A stretch of 64,000 nucleotides of DNA. It comes from Bacteroidetes bacterium UBA4416. Lineage in GTDB: Bacteria > Bacteroidota > Bacteroidia > B-17B0 > Aurantibacillaceae. The DNA is taken from the NCBI GenBank assembly GCA_002390745.1, contig DGQK01000026.1, forward strand, positions 33,184 through 97,183, read 5' to 3'. The notes beneath the pieces were generated by a model, which was not told where the DNA came from, searched no databases, and saw only the letters and a program-made list of their open reading frames with translations. Position numbers and translations under genes: made by a program. Positions 43,619 through 52,167 of this stretch are shown piece by piece (the first letter of the stretch is position 1; every line of letters starts with the position of its first letter).

Positions 43619-44722
43619 TTATTCCTTTACCCATTTTCCGCTGTAAGTATTCCCGGAAATCCTCAGGGTGTAAAAATACATCCCCGCAGGCAGGTGATGC
43701 GTATCAACGCGATGCTCTTTTGAAACAGGCGCCGAAAGTATCAGGCTCCCCCGGGCGTCGTACAGGTCGAACAGACTTCCTTCCGCTTCCTGTTTCAGGC
43801 TCAGGTTCAGAATCTCACTCCCCGGGTTTGGAAATACAGAGAACAATCCCTGTTGCAGTTCCTTGATGCCTACGCCGAAGCTGCAGGATAAATACGAACG
43901 CTCGTTTTGCATGGTTGCATTCAGTACAGCATATTGCATAGGCGAAAAATAGTTGCGGCATTCCTTGCGCGAATAGCTCATGATATTGGTAACATCAGGC
44001 ATATAAGGAGCGCCGTTGCCATCCGTGGCTGTGCCTGTGTACACACAGGAAATACTGACGTTGGAATAATCCAGCGTCGGATCCGCCGGGGTATCGCAGA
44101 TCTGGTCGCCGGCAAAGGAGCAGTTGGAGCCATCCACGAGCTCGGCGCCGGCAAAGGTTTCGTGTGTATGCATCAGGCCGAAGTAATGCCCGATCTCATG
44201 TGGCAGTGTGCTTCCGTTTTTGGCGCAGCTGGCAGAGATCACCGCCAGGTCCGCACTCGGCGGATAGCGCGAATACCCGCAAACCAACGTATTCCCGGTC
44301 TTCGCCGTATTCGGAAAATAAATATTCACCACGTTGGGCGTGTAATGACTACTTAATAAAATAGATTCTTCGGAAGTATCATAGTTATACAAGGAGTCGT
44401 CGAAGATCAGCTCCGGAGGCGCACATTCGTACAGGAACATGTTGGCATTTTTGTAAAAGGAATTCACGGTATCGATCTCGTGGTAGATATCGGCAAGCGT
44501 CAACACAGAGGTGCTGTCTGATTTTTTGAAGAGATGAATCTGATAAGGAATCTGTACAGGCGTCATTTTTTTTGCATCCGCAGGCTGAAGTGAAGGCATT
44601 CTGCTCCTGAGCTGAGTAGCCCAGGCCTGGCTGGGAGCCGTTGCGCATTCCGGGTAGTTTACCTGGGCGCTTAGAGTCAAAGCCCACAAAGTAAGAATGA
44701 TGAGAGGTAAATACGTTTTCAT
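43619..44722 (-). CDS. Secreted M43-family zinc metalloprotease with T9SS type A sorting domain
   Basis: A 367-residue exported protease. A signal peptide (MKTYLPLIILTLWALTLSAQ) leads into the peptidase. The zinc motif HExxHxxGxxH is complete (H175, E176, H179, H185), and the Met-turn is seen in NIMSYSRKECRNYFSP. This fits the M43 (pregnancy-associated plasma protein-A-like) group. The C-terminal about 75 residues (FSVFPNPGSEILNLSL, then LPAGMYFYTLRI, then SGKWVKE) form a type A T9SS sorting domain, so it is likely surface-displayed or secreted. A near-perfect promoter lies upstream (44769-44799). It probably has a nutritional or processing role. Confidence 0.94.
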   Translation of the reverse strand: MKTYLPLIILTLWALTLSAQVNYPECATAPSQAWATQLRSRMPSLQPADAKKMTPVQIPYQIHLFKKSDSTSVLTLADIYHEIDTVNSFYKNANMFLYECAPPELIFDDSLYNYDTSEESILLSSHYTPNVVNIYFPNTAKTGNTLVCGYSRYPPSADLAVISASCAKNGSTLPHEIGHYFGLMHTHETFAGAELVDGSNCSFAGDQICDTPADPTLDYSNVSISCVYTGTATDGNGAPYMPDVTNIMSYSRKECRNYFSPMQYAVLNATMQNERSYLSCSFGVGIKELQQGLFSVFPNPGSEILNLSLKQEAEGSLFDLYDARGSLILSAPVSKEHRVDTHHLPAGMYFYTLRISGNTYSGKWVKE

Positions 44723-44768
44723 AGAACGATGGGTGTTATTTAAGGTTATAAAATAACAGGGATGTTAA

Positions 44769-44799
44769 CAAATATATAAATAACAGGAATACGAACAAA
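44769..44799 (-). promoter_or_regulatory. Near-perfect Bacteroidota promoter of the M43 protease gene
   Basis: Minus strand: TTTG (44799-44796), 19-bp spacer, TATATTTG (44776-44769). The -7 box lies about 46 bp before the ATG at 44722. Confidence 0.75.
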
Positions 44800-44918
44800 C
44801 ATTTATGTTGAAAATATCTGGGTCGCTGTCCTAAAACAAATCAGATATCGCCACGGCTACTCATCCTGTTATTTCGGGAAAGAGGCACACCAGTTTTTAG
44901 TGTCCGACAGGCGCCACA

Positions 44919-45575
44919 TCACAATCCATCTGCGTTTTTAACAGCCTCTTCCTTCCGCTCGAGCTGAGTGATCATGAAAAACAGGAAGAGCAGGAAAGCC
45001 GAAAAGATCAGGGTAAATGCCGTCACATCTTTCAACGAGCGCTCGTTGAGCAGCAGGCGGCAACAGGCTTTCCCGAGCGATCCGGGGTGCATAATGTCCC
45101 AGCTGTTGAACCGCAGAAATCTCCCGAGGTACAGACCGAAAGAAATGAGCCCGAAAACAGCATAAGTTGTACAGGCCAGCATCCCTGCGCTCATGTACTT
45201 TTTAAAACAGGTGATCATGTCTTTTAATGATCTGTAAAACACCAGGAGCCCGATAAAGGCAAAGGACAGGATCAGCACCAGGTCGAACCACAGAGGAATG
45301 GGTGGCCTGTGCTTGAGGTGGAACAGATCGGTAAGCATGTATGGCGCATTGGGCAGAAAGAGAAGCCACACCAGTAACAGCGGCGCATCTTTCCAACGCA
45401 GGCTGTGCTTTTGCTTAACATAAGAGCTGATCCACCAGGGAACAAAGGCCAGGAAGAGGTTCCAGAGCATGAAAACATAAGAGCGCGCGTCGCTTTTAAA
45501 CATGCGGAGGAGGCAAAGGGATACGGCAAATACTGTAAAGCCGTAGACGAGTTGTTTGAAATTGAGTTTGATCAT
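44919..45575 (-). CDS. DUF1361 integral membrane protein
   Basis: A 218-residue polytopic membrane protein with about six hydrophobic helices. The signature LLFLPNAPYMLTDLFHLK and GLYLGRFLRFNSWDIM match DUF1361, a family of unknown function. The loop charge pattern is consistent with the inner membrane. Neighbours do not suggest a role. About 150 bp upstream (45576-45728) and 196 bp downstream show no gene. Confidence 0.9.
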   Translation of the reverse strand: MIKLNFKQLVYGFTVFAVSLCLLRMFKSDARSYVFMLWNLFLAFVPWWISSYVKQKHSLRWKDAPLLLVWLLFLPNAPYMLTDLFHLKHRPPIPLWFDLVLILSFAFIGLLVFYRSLKDMITCFKKYMSAGMLACTTYAVFGLISFGLYLGRFLRFNSWDIMHPGSLGKACCRLLLNERSLKDVTAFTLIFSAFLLFLFFMITQLERKEEAVKNADGL

Positions 45576-45728
45576 GATGATTTTGTTTATCGTATGAAAG
45601 AAATTATCTGGTTTTTTACCATAGAAGGATTAGGAGATCATATAAAGATTTTATAACCGCTTATTCTTAATATGCGCTATATGTCTTTTATGGTTCTCTG
45701 TTTTTTTCAACCCTATAAATGGTTGCGA

Positions 45729-46442
45729 TCAATAAGGCACAAGATCGACGACGATGAGCTCTTTCGGGCAATTGTAGCGAATGAGCAGCGTATCTCCCAG
45801 ACCCCTGCTGATGTAATAATGGCAATCACCTACCTGCGCCTTCAGCCGGTTCCATTTATAAAAATACCTTCCGGGAAAAAGCCCCTTCCTGTTTTCCCAA
45901 AGCACACATTGACCGCCATGCAGATGCCCTGCAAATGCCAGGTGATAGCCTGTGCGAAGCCCTTCAGGATCCAGGGGCTTATGCAGACATAACACACGGA
46001 TGGCGCTACCCGGATCTCTTTCGGCGCAGGCGTTGCCATCCACGCGGATATGCGTTCCCTTTATATACAGATCATGTGAAGCCCCTTCGATCCATTGTAC
46101 CCGGTGTGTCTCCATCATTTCCCTAAGCGTGTTTATCCCGAAAAAGCGATCGTGGTTGCCGGCAATGGCCAGTGCGGGCGCCACACCTGACATACCCTGC
46201 AGGAGATGACCGAGCGGAACAAGACCCGCATAACTATCGGTGTAATCGCCGCCAAGCAATACCAAATCAGGACACAGCCTCTTAACTTCTTCCACCAGCC
46301 TGCCAGCCATCTCCGCGCTGCGCCCCGTAAAATGCAGGTCGGAGAGGTACAGGATCCTGATAGCAGAACGAACTGCACAGGCCACCCGCTCCATGCGGAT
46401 CTCGAAGCGACTGTTATATCCTATCTCTAACCTCTTGCTCAT
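45729..46442 (-). CDS. Metallophosphoesterase
   Basis: A 237-residue calcineurin-like phosphoesterase. The metal-binding motifs are in the expected order: LYLSDLHF (D, H), LVLLGGDYTDS (GD), AIAGNHDRFF (GNHD) and FAGHLHGGQCV (GHxH). It belongs near the YaeI-like, membrane-associated group, but without a TM helix here. Its first 29 bp overlap the end of the preceding membrane-protein gene, so it is the last gene of a tightly packed operon starting around 48.5 kb. A second Met at codon 17 could be the start. The substrate is unknown. Confidence 0.92.
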   Translation of the reverse strand: MSKRLEIGYNSRFEIRMERVACAVRSAIRILYLSDLHFTGRSAEMAGRLVEEVKRLCPDLVLLGGDYTDSYAGLVPLGHLLQGMSGVAPALAIAGNHDRFFGINTLREMMETHRVQWIEGASHDLYIKGTHIRVDGNACAERDPGSAIRVLCLHKPLDPEGLRTGYHLAFAGHLHGGQCVLWENRKGLFPGRYFYKWNRLKAQVGDCHYYISRGLGDTLLIRYNCPKELIVVDLVPY

Positions 46443-46941
46443 ACCAGATCAATAGTGCCAGGCAGCCTTTATACCAATTACGCAAAGGATCGGAACGCTG
46501 AAACAGACCAAGGATCATAAAGAGTCCCAGGGGAATCACCTTTGCCAACACGCGCCACAAACCTATCCTGTAAGTAATACTGATGCTTTGCCACAAGGGA
46601 TGCTCAACACCATCGATCAATAAAGGAAACAGGAATAAAAAATGAACTTCCACGATATAGAACACGATGACCGATAGAGGCAAAAGCCAGGGGTCAAAGG
46701 CATAAAACACCCATGCAGAACCCAGGAATGCCGCCATAGAGATCAGGTATTTGGCCCAACCATAGGCATTGAAAGCAATAGCGCCGCTGTTCCATTTTCT
46801 CAGGGGGTCCCACTCCACCAGCCAGGCCTGCATCCATTCTCCTCCCTGTTGAAATACATCCCCCGAGAATGGCCTCTCTATCCTGCGCGCATTCTGCGCA
46901 AGGTACAGGGAGCTTTGGCGGATCAGGTCTTTCAATTCCAT
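46414..46941 (-). CDS. Integral membrane protein of unknown function
   Basis: A 175-residue protein. It has a soluble N-terminus (about 60 residues) and then three to four hydrophobic helices (AWVFYAFDPWLLPLSVIVFY, LLFPLLID region, VIPLGLFMILGLF). A longer frame to 47145 lies inside the previous gene, so the start at 46941, sharing TAATG with that gene's stop, was chosen. It overlaps the metallophosphoesterase gene by 29 bp. No family was recognised. Its position suggests that it works with the neighbouring membrane protein and phosphoesterase. Confidence 0.8.
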   Translation of the reverse strand: MELKDLIRQSSLYLAQNARRIERPFSGDVFQQGGEWMQAWLVEWDPLRKWNSGAIAFNAYGWAKYLISMAAFLGSAWVFYAFDPWLLPLSVIVFYIVEVHFLFLFPLLIDGVEHPLWQSISITYRIGLWRVLAKVIPLGLFMILGLFQRSDPLRNWYKGCLALLIWYEQEVRDRI

Positions 46942-47489
46942 TAGCAAAAAATAAAATGAAACCAGGCCAGCCAGGCAATGCCGTTTCCGAATACCAGCAT
47001 GCGGTGGTAACTGTTCTCCTTTGGTCCGCAGCGCTTGATATGAAATACAAATTCGTCGTAACTGATCGCTACAACTGTGTAGACCAAAATCAGCACCACG
47101 GGCACCAGGTATAAGTTTGGCTGAGAACTCATCATTGCCAGCCACATGACGATGAACATGGGAAGCCCTCCAAGCCCTAAAGCCGCCGCTTCCGCATCGC
47201 GCTCCTTCTTCGGGATTTTCATATTGAGCGGATCCCGGTGAAAGCGCCAGTCGAGCACGCCGCCAATAGTGGCAATGACTCCAAAGACAGCGATTACCAA
47301 AAATTGCCAGGGAATGTAGGGAAATCCCGCTTCCGGCTGTAGCCTGCCCTCGCCTTTAAAAACGATCAGCAGCACCACAAATAAAACGGCGGGTACAAAC
47401 AAGAGGATCAGGGACAGGTAATACCTTATAAAGCCTCGCGGGCTTTTTGCCAGGCTTTGTTTTTGAGGAAGTGTGCGGCTTGTTGCCAT
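46941..47489 (-). CDS. Integral membrane protein of unknown function
   Basis: A 182-residue protein with about four hydrophobic helices (YYLSLILLFVPAVLFVVLLIV, WQFLVIAVFGVIATIGGVL, MFIVMWLAMM, LYLVPVVLILVYTVVAI) and a conserved-looking loop (LDWRFHRDPLNMKIPKKERD). The stop overlaps the next start (TAATG), which indicates translational coupling. The SRPBCC gene ends 24 bp upstream. The function is unknown. Confidence 0.82.
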   Translation of the reverse strand: MATSRTLPQKQSLAKSPRGFIRYYLSLILLFVPAVLFVVLLIVFKGEGRLQPEAGFPYIPWQFLVIAVFGVIATIGGVLDWRFHRDPLNMKIPKKERDAEAAALGLGGLPMFIVMWLAMMSSQPNLYLVPVVLILVYTVVAISYDEFVFHIKRCGPKENSYHRMLVFGNGIAWLAWFHFIFC

Positions 47490-47513
47490 GATTGAATGAT
47501 TTGGAAAAAATAC

Positions 47514-48509
47514 TTAATTTGTTTTACATTGCCCGGCAGCTTTCGTGGCGCGGTTTTTTACCAGTTCCAATTCTCCTGTCAGGATATCAGACATCAGGTA
47601 GGTGGCCCAGAGCCCCGCATACCAGTTGAGCGGCGTATTGATGCGAAAGCGACTCGACAGGCTCAGGCGGCTGTTTCCATCCGGCAACTCCTCAAGGCTG
47701 TATTCATCTTTCAGGATATCCAGGTGCTTTCCACCGATCAGGATATGCTCATCCATCACGGTTGGCGGAATATTATCCGGATCTGTTTTAATGGCCAACA
47801 CCATCCGCTTGCCCGGTACATATTCCGAAATGGTTTCTTTAAAATACAATCCCTTTTCATAGACCGCAAAGCGGGTTCCTCCCGGGGCAAAGGTATCTGC
47901 TACCGTTCGCAGGTGCCTCGGGAAGCCCATCACCGTTGAAAAAGACGCACGCCTTTCCGTTTCTTTCAGTTCATTGATATGCGTAAGCTGATTCCACACT
48001 TCCGCCGGAGGAGCGGCGATCTCCATCTGTTTCGTAATCGTATACTCTACAGGTACCAGAGTGCGCTCTCCTTCGAGGTATCCCAGCAAAGCGGGAACAA
48101 AAAAAAGCACAGAAACATTCAGCGTATTCGGCTTTCCCCAATCGTTGTTATGCTTATCTAGGCCTTTATTTCCGGCTTTACGCTTCTTGATGCTATACGC
48201 AATAGAGCCTCCTATACCCGCAAGAACAGCAAAAAAAGGAAAGACCATGATCCAGCAGATTGCGCCCTCGATATTAAACGAGATTGTAATAAACAGGATT
48301 ACCAGGCTGGTGAGCCAGGGAAGAAAAAAAGCAACAGCACCATTTGATACTTTCGGAATCAGGATCACCGTCAGGAAACCGATAAACACAGGCACCAGCA
48401 CCAGAAAGGTAATGCTCATAATTCCCATGAAGTCTTCCATGAAGCCAAACAGAAGCCTGACAATCAATCCGTAAAGGCTTGCAAAGCCCACTGCAAATAG
48501 TGTTTTCAT
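47514..48509 (-). CDS. Membrane protein with C-terminal SRPBCC (START-like) domain
   Basis: A 331-residue protein. The N-terminal about 115 residues contain four or so TM helices, and the C-terminal half is an SRPBCC/polyketide-cyclase-like fold (ITKQMEIAAPPAEVWNQLTHINEL, then TRFAVYEKGLYFKETISEYVPGKRMVLAI, and a final helix). Such domains bind hydrophobic ligands. It is the first gene of a four-gene minus-strand unit ending with the metallophosphoesterase. A ligand-sensing role at the inner membrane is plausible but inferred. Confidence 0.85.
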   Translation of the reverse strand: MKTLFAVGFASLYGLIVRLLFGFMEDFMGIMSITFLVLVPVFIGFLTVILIPKVSNGAVAFFLPWLTSLVILFITISFNIEGAICWIMVFPFFAVLAGIGGSIAYSIKKRKAGNKGLDKHNNDWGKPNTLNVSVLFFVPALLGYLEGERTLVPVEYTITKQMEIAAPPAEVWNQLTHINELKETERRASFSTVMGFPRHLRTVADTFAPGGTRFAVYEKGLYFKETISEYVPGKRMVLAIKTDPDNIPPTVMDEHILIGGKHLDILKDEYSLEELPDGNSRLSLSSRFRINTPLNWYAGLWATYLMSDILTGELELVKNRATKAAGQCKTN

Positions 48510-48588
48510 CGTGATAAGTGCTTTTTATTGAATTCTAACAATTATTAAATTTAAAAAATATACAAACTAATTGCTCCGGTGATCAAAC

Positions 48589-50055
48589 TTAATAGATACT
48601 TTCCAAAATTTCCTTATTTCTCAAATCAAAGCTCCGCCAATCGGATTTGTAGTTCGACAGGTATGCATAGATTTTATCATTCAGTAACATCGTGTAGGTT
48701 TCGGTATGATAACGCGTCAGGGTCGTTGCCGTATAATTACGGAGTTGGGCATTAAGTGTTGGGAACTCAGGTTTCCTGGTCACCGCGATCAGCTCCGGAA
48801 TATTAGCTTCAGACAGACTGAACAGGTAATAAAAATCCACATTGGCCAGCGCTTTATTGCTCAGGTTATACCGTGTGATCATTTTATCCCAGTTGAAGCA
48901 GCCTGCCAGGACAAGCACGGAAAACCAAAGCGCAACATTGGTGCGGATAAGGTACCAGTTGGTCCGTTTCTTGTAAATTTTCCAGAACATGATGCACAGC
49001 CCGCACATGGCCAGCAGCAACCACACATACACTCCTATGCGCCTGTAAGTAAAATTATAATCGTGGATATAGATCTGGTTGCGGAAAGCGGTTGAGGAAA
49101 GCATGAGGATGTTCTGAAAAATCCAGAGGTAAATAAAGATCAGCAAGGCCTTATTATTTTTCACTCCGTCAAATTCCCGGCGGCTCAGATACATGATGAG
49201 GACGGTAGCGATGAGGATAGAAAGGATAAGAATTCCGACACCATGATGCACAAAATCGGAATGGGACATGTTGGGAGGCAGGCCACCGTTGAAATACAGG
49301 GTTTGGATATCACCGGCATTCAGAACCACAAGCATCAGGTTCAGCAGAATGAACAGGAGCAATCCTCCGTAACGCTCCGTTTCATAGCGTTTTTCCTGGC
49401 CTTCATCTGGTGCGGCAGCGGCATTCGCTAAAGGGATCTGATTTTCCCAGCGCTCCACCAGGCCAATCGTTCGCGAATAGAAGAGTCCGTAAGCCAGCAG
49501 GAATCCGCCCAGAGTAAAGATGATCCAGGCTCCGCTGATAAAATCAAAATTGAGCCATTTGGTATTTTCCGCAAATAAGGGATTGGAGCTTTTGTACATA
49601 TTAAAAAACAAAATGCTCAGCAACAATGCCAGGAAGGTCACCAACACTTTAATACCGCTCTTTCCGGCCGGCTTCTCCCCGCTCCCCTGCCAGCGCTGCA
49701 CCGCATCGAGGATGATGTAGATGAGCGATGAGAGAACCGAATAACAGCCGAATAAAAACGAAAAGAGAGAAGAGGTGGCCACATTCACAGAGCAGGCCGA
49801 CAAAAGCAACAAGCTGAAAATATTGGCAAGGATGCTCAGGTCGCTCGAATACACGAAGACCGACACCGCGCTCACCAGGCAAAGCAAGGCAGACCAGAGC
49901 CAGTTCCGGCTGCGGAGCAGCTTTGTATTCTTCAAAGCCAATACACTCACGAAGATAAGCGTAAACAGCAAGTAATTAAGGCCGGCCGTCTGCCTGTAAA
50001 ACAAAATGCTGTAAGCGCCTGTGGCTATCAGCAGTAAATAATCATTTTTTTTCAT
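48589..50055 (-). CDS. DUF4173 (DUF4153-like) polytopic membrane protein
   Basis: A 488-residue protein with about ten to twelve hydrophobic helices and a C-terminal non-membrane domain of about 90 residues. The motif FTYRRIGVYVWLLL is the recognised part of DUF4173. Often these sit near regulators and other membrane proteins in Bacteroidota, and the family's function is unknown. Here it is flanked by the Coq4-like and SRPBCC clusters on the same strand, with 113 bp and 79 bp gaps, so it may be transcribed separately. Confidence 0.9.
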   Translation of the reverse strand: MKKNDYLLLIATGAYSILFYRQTAGLNYLLFTLIFVSVLALKNTKLLRSRNWLWSALLCLVSAVSVFVYSSDLSILANIFSLLLLSACSVNVATSSLFSFLFGCYSVLSSLIYIILDAVQRWQGSGEKPAGKSGIKVLVTFLALLLSILFFNMYKSSNPLFAENTKWLNFDFISGAWIIFTLGGFLLAYGLFYSRTIGLVERWENQIPLANAAAAPDEGQEKRYETERYGGLLLFILLNLMLVVLNAGDIQTLYFNGGLPPNMSHSDFVHHGVGILILSILIATVLIMYLSRREFDGVKNNKALLIFIYLWIFQNILMLSSTAFRNQIYIHDYNFTYRRIGVYVWLLLAMCGLCIMFWKIYKKRTNWYLIRTNVALWFSVLVLAGCFNWDKMITRYNLSNKALANVDFYYLFSLSEANIPELIAVTRKPEFPTLNAQLRNYTATTLTRYHTETYTMLLNDKIYAYLSNYKSDWRSFDLRNKEILESIY

Positions 50056-50168
50056 AGGGTATTTGTGTTTTTGTTTGGGGAATTATTCATAAATTAAATT
50101 ATCAACTTCAAAAGAATAATCTAATACTCTTCGAAACCTAAAAGGATTTTTTGCATCGCTCTATGTTT

Positions 50169-50690
50169 TTAATACGAAGCCTCATTAAACAGCATCCTTT
50201 TGGTGTGGTCCAGATCATCACCCAACATCGCCTTTAAGTTGAGCGTCGAAATATCCCTTGCCTGCTTCCCGCGTTCGTAGGCTGTCCTCAGGTATTTCCA
50301 TTGCGTAGGGAGAATGCACCAGGCGCCAATCATAGTGCTCACGGAGGCAATCGATTTTTTACCATTGCCATGCAGAAAGAATTGTAAGGCTACTTCATCC
50401 TTAAATGATACGGAGTAATCCAGGAGCACATGCTGCGCATCATGGTACTCGGCTCCCGCAAGTGGCTCTAACCCGTCTTTTGCGAGGAATTCACCCAGAG
50501 CTTTTCCAAGACTTTTTTCAGGAAACCTCAGAAGCTCCCTGGTGCTGATGTTCCAGTTCCGGTCTTTAGTCCCGAAATTAAAGACCATGGGCCCTATCAG
50601 CTTAGCCACCCAGGTAGAGGTTTTGAGATGCAGTTGAAATAACAGATCAAGTCCTTTTTGCAATAATGTTTTTTTTGTTGTTGGTGTCAT
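50169..50690 (-). CDS. Coq4-like protein with HDxxHx11E motif (paralogue 1)
   Basis: A 173-residue protein carrying the Coq4 metal-binding motif HDxxH-x11-E: H83, D84, H87, E99. Around it are Coq4-like blocks (EFLAKDGLEPLAGAEYHDAQHVLL and LQFFLHGNGKKS). Coq4 works in ubiquinone synthesis. Bacteroidota normally use menaquinone, so here it probably handles another hydrophobic or quinone-related substrate. The paralogue at 51212 shares the motif and the xxFFLxGNGKxS stretch, and a small membrane-protein gene lies between them. The assignment rests on the motif and general layout. Confidence 0.78.
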   Translation of the reverse strand: MTPTTKKTLLQKGLDLLFQLHLKTSTWVAKLIGPMVFNFGTKDRNWNISTRELLRFPEKSLGKALGEFLAKDGLEPLAGAEYHDAQHVLLDYSVSFKDEVALQFFLHGNGKKSIASVSTMIGAWCILPTQWKYLRTAYERGKQARDISTLNLKAMLGDDLDHTKRMLFNEASY

Positions 50691-50720
50691 GGTCGTATGA
50701 TTTAATGAATGGTTAAGTGC

Positions 50721-51200
50721 TTATACCGTTTGAAGGATTCTTTTTTCTTCCAGCGAATGGATTTTGCGTTTCACATAAAATAAAGGAATCATGCCAAGGG
50801 CGCCGAAACTGCAATCGATAAGCTGATGATAGAAGGGAATGCCACGGATAGGACCGCAAATAAAGGCTAGCGGAAAAACGACGAAGCAGGCGACAATACC
50901 GATATCGACGGTAAACTTATTGCGAACGGGATCGCGGTAAACACCCACGAAGAAGAGGGAAATGATGATGTGCGCAAAGGCCAGCCAGTCGGTGCCGTAT
51001 AAGATCACGCCCGGCGTGCTCATCACCGATTCATACACGCGAATGATCCAGGGATGAAAAAAAACGGGAAAGGCATCGAGGTGCGACATCATAAATTTCA
51101 TTTCGGTCATCAGGGGAAAAGCCGTAAGGCCGCTTAACACTAAAAGAAGGATGAATACCATGACCATTCTGCGGATCTGTTTGAGTTCTGTGGTTTGCAT
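50721..51200 (-). CDS. Four-TM membrane protein between the two Coq4-like genes
   Basis: A 159-residue protein with about four hydrophobic helices: MVMVFILLLVLSGLTAFPLM, LAFAHIIISLFFVGVY, IGIVACFVVFPLAFICGP, and FGALGMIPLFYV. No family was recognised. It lies 11 bp after the upstream Coq4-like stop and 30 bp before the next one, so the three genes probably form one transcript. A membrane partner for the Coq4-like proteins is a reasonable guess. Confidence 0.82.
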   Translation of the reverse strand: MQTTELKQIRRMVMVFILLLVLSGLTAFPLMTEMKFMMSHLDAFPVFFHPWIIRVYESVMSTPGVILYGTDWLAFAHIIISLFFVGVYRDPVRNKFTVDIGIVACFVVFPLAFICGPIRGIPFYHQLIDCSFGALGMIPLFYVKRKIHSLEEKRILQTV

Positions 51201-51211
51201 AGGATTGAGTT

Positions 51212-51703
51212 TTAGATAAATATTCTGTTTTTCAATACGCGGAGGTCTTCGGAGAGCAGCTGTCTGAAATCCCAGCCGCCGATAGGCGTCGAGCGCTTTC
51301 CCTTACGATAGTGACGGAGGAAGTAAGAAACTCTGTTGGGAAATAACAGGGCGCTTATGAGGCAGGCGCCAACTGTGAACAAGGAAGGCTTTCCATTCCC
51401 CCATAAAAAGAACTGCATGGCCGCCTCATCCACCACACCGGTGCTGTAGCCCAGCAGCACATGAAATACGTCATGACGCTCGGCCCGGGCAACCGGCTCA
51501 AACTGCTCCCGCCTGTAAAAAGTGCCGAGCGTGTGGCCCAGGCTACCAGGACGGAATTTCAGGAAATCGTCGGGCTTCAGGTTCCAGGCCCTGCGTTTCC
51601 TGTTGAACAGCGCATGCAGAGGCGTGCTTTTTTCCAGGAGCCACAGCACGGCCTTCGCTCTCACCGAGTGCTGTGTACCATAATAGATCTTAATCGTTTT
51701 CAT
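51212..51703 (-). CDS. Coq4-like protein with HDxxHx11E motif (paralogue 2)
   Basis: A 163-residue protein with the motif H77, D78, H81, E93 (HDVFHVLLGYSTGVVDE). It is a divergent paralogue of the gene at 50169 (shared GxxLGxxL helix, HVLLxYS and FFLxGNGKxS). It is the first gene of the three-gene unit. Directly upstream (51723-51741) lies a palindromic site shared with the promoter at 52832, probably the operator of this operon. Confidence 0.78.
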   Translation of the reverse strand: MKTIKIYYGTQHSVRAKAVLWLLEKSTPLHALFNRKRRAWNLKPDDFLKFRPGSLGHTLGTFYRREQFEPVARAERHDVFHVLLGYSTGVVDEAAMQFFLWGNGKPSLFTVGACLISALLFPNRVSYFLRHYRKGKRSTPIGGWDFRQLLSEDLRVLKNRIFI

Positions 51704-51722
51704 GACAACTTATTTAAAAAGT

Positions 51723-51741
51723 ACTTTGCATTTCAAAGTTT
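51723..51741 (-). promoter_or_regulatory. Operator-like palindrome upstream of the Coq4-like operon
   Basis: ACTTTG (51723-51728), 5-bp spacer, CAAAGT (51734-51739). On the minus strand the right arm gives AAACTTTG, one mismatch from TAnnTTTG, so a repressor here would cover the -7 box. The same layout, including a preceding TATTTAAAA, is found at 52832-52850. Confidence 0.65.
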
Positions 51742-51757
51742 AAATTCAAAAAAAAGA

Positions 51758-52054
51758 TCAGCGTCCTTTGAGCAATGTTTCGAGCGCATCGAGGTGCTCG
51801 TTGAACGCTTTCATCCCTACTTTGGTTACCGAATAGGTGGTAAGTGGCTTCTTCCCCACAAACTCTTTCTTCACATGGATATAGCCTTCTTTTTCCAACG
51901 CGGTGATATGGCTGGCAAGGTTGCCGTCGGTGAGCCCAAGGGTTTCTTTCATTGAACTGAAGTCCACACTGTCGTTCACCATCAGCACACTCATGATCCC
52001 CAAACGGATCCGGTTCTCAAATGCCTTATTTAAATTATGTATATTATACTTCAA
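51758..52054 (-). CDS. Winged-helix transcriptional regulator (HTH_34-type)
   Basis: A 98-residue DNA-binding protein. The winged-helix fold is shown by ENRIRLGIMSVLM, then FSSMKETLGLTDGNLASHITALEKEGYI (helix-turn-helix), and the wing VKKEFVGKKPLTTYSVTKVG, followed by a C-terminal dimer helix. This type is common in Bacteroidota beside membrane proteins. It sits between two copies of the ACTTTG-N5-CAAAGT palindrome and is probably cotranscribed with the membrane-protein gene upstream, so autoregulation and control of the Coq4-like operon are plausible. Confidence 0.9.
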   Translation of the reverse strand: MKYNIHNLNKAFENRIRLGIMSVLMVNDSVDFSSMKETLGLTDGNLASHITALEKEGYIHVKKEFVGKKPLTTYSVTKVGMKAFNEHLDALETLLKGR

Positions 52055-52167
52055 TCTTACTTTTGTTTTGGTTAAGGACGGCTTCAGGATATACCCGACA
52101 CCGCCTTCTCTTCATCCCTGCTATCCTTTTCGTCTCTTCTCCCTCTTTAGCCCCTTCTATCTCTTCT

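Noticed and set aside
46942..47145. Upstream extension of the 46414 membrane protein
   Set aside because: It lies inside the 46941-47489 gene in another frame; the shared TAATG start is the better choice.
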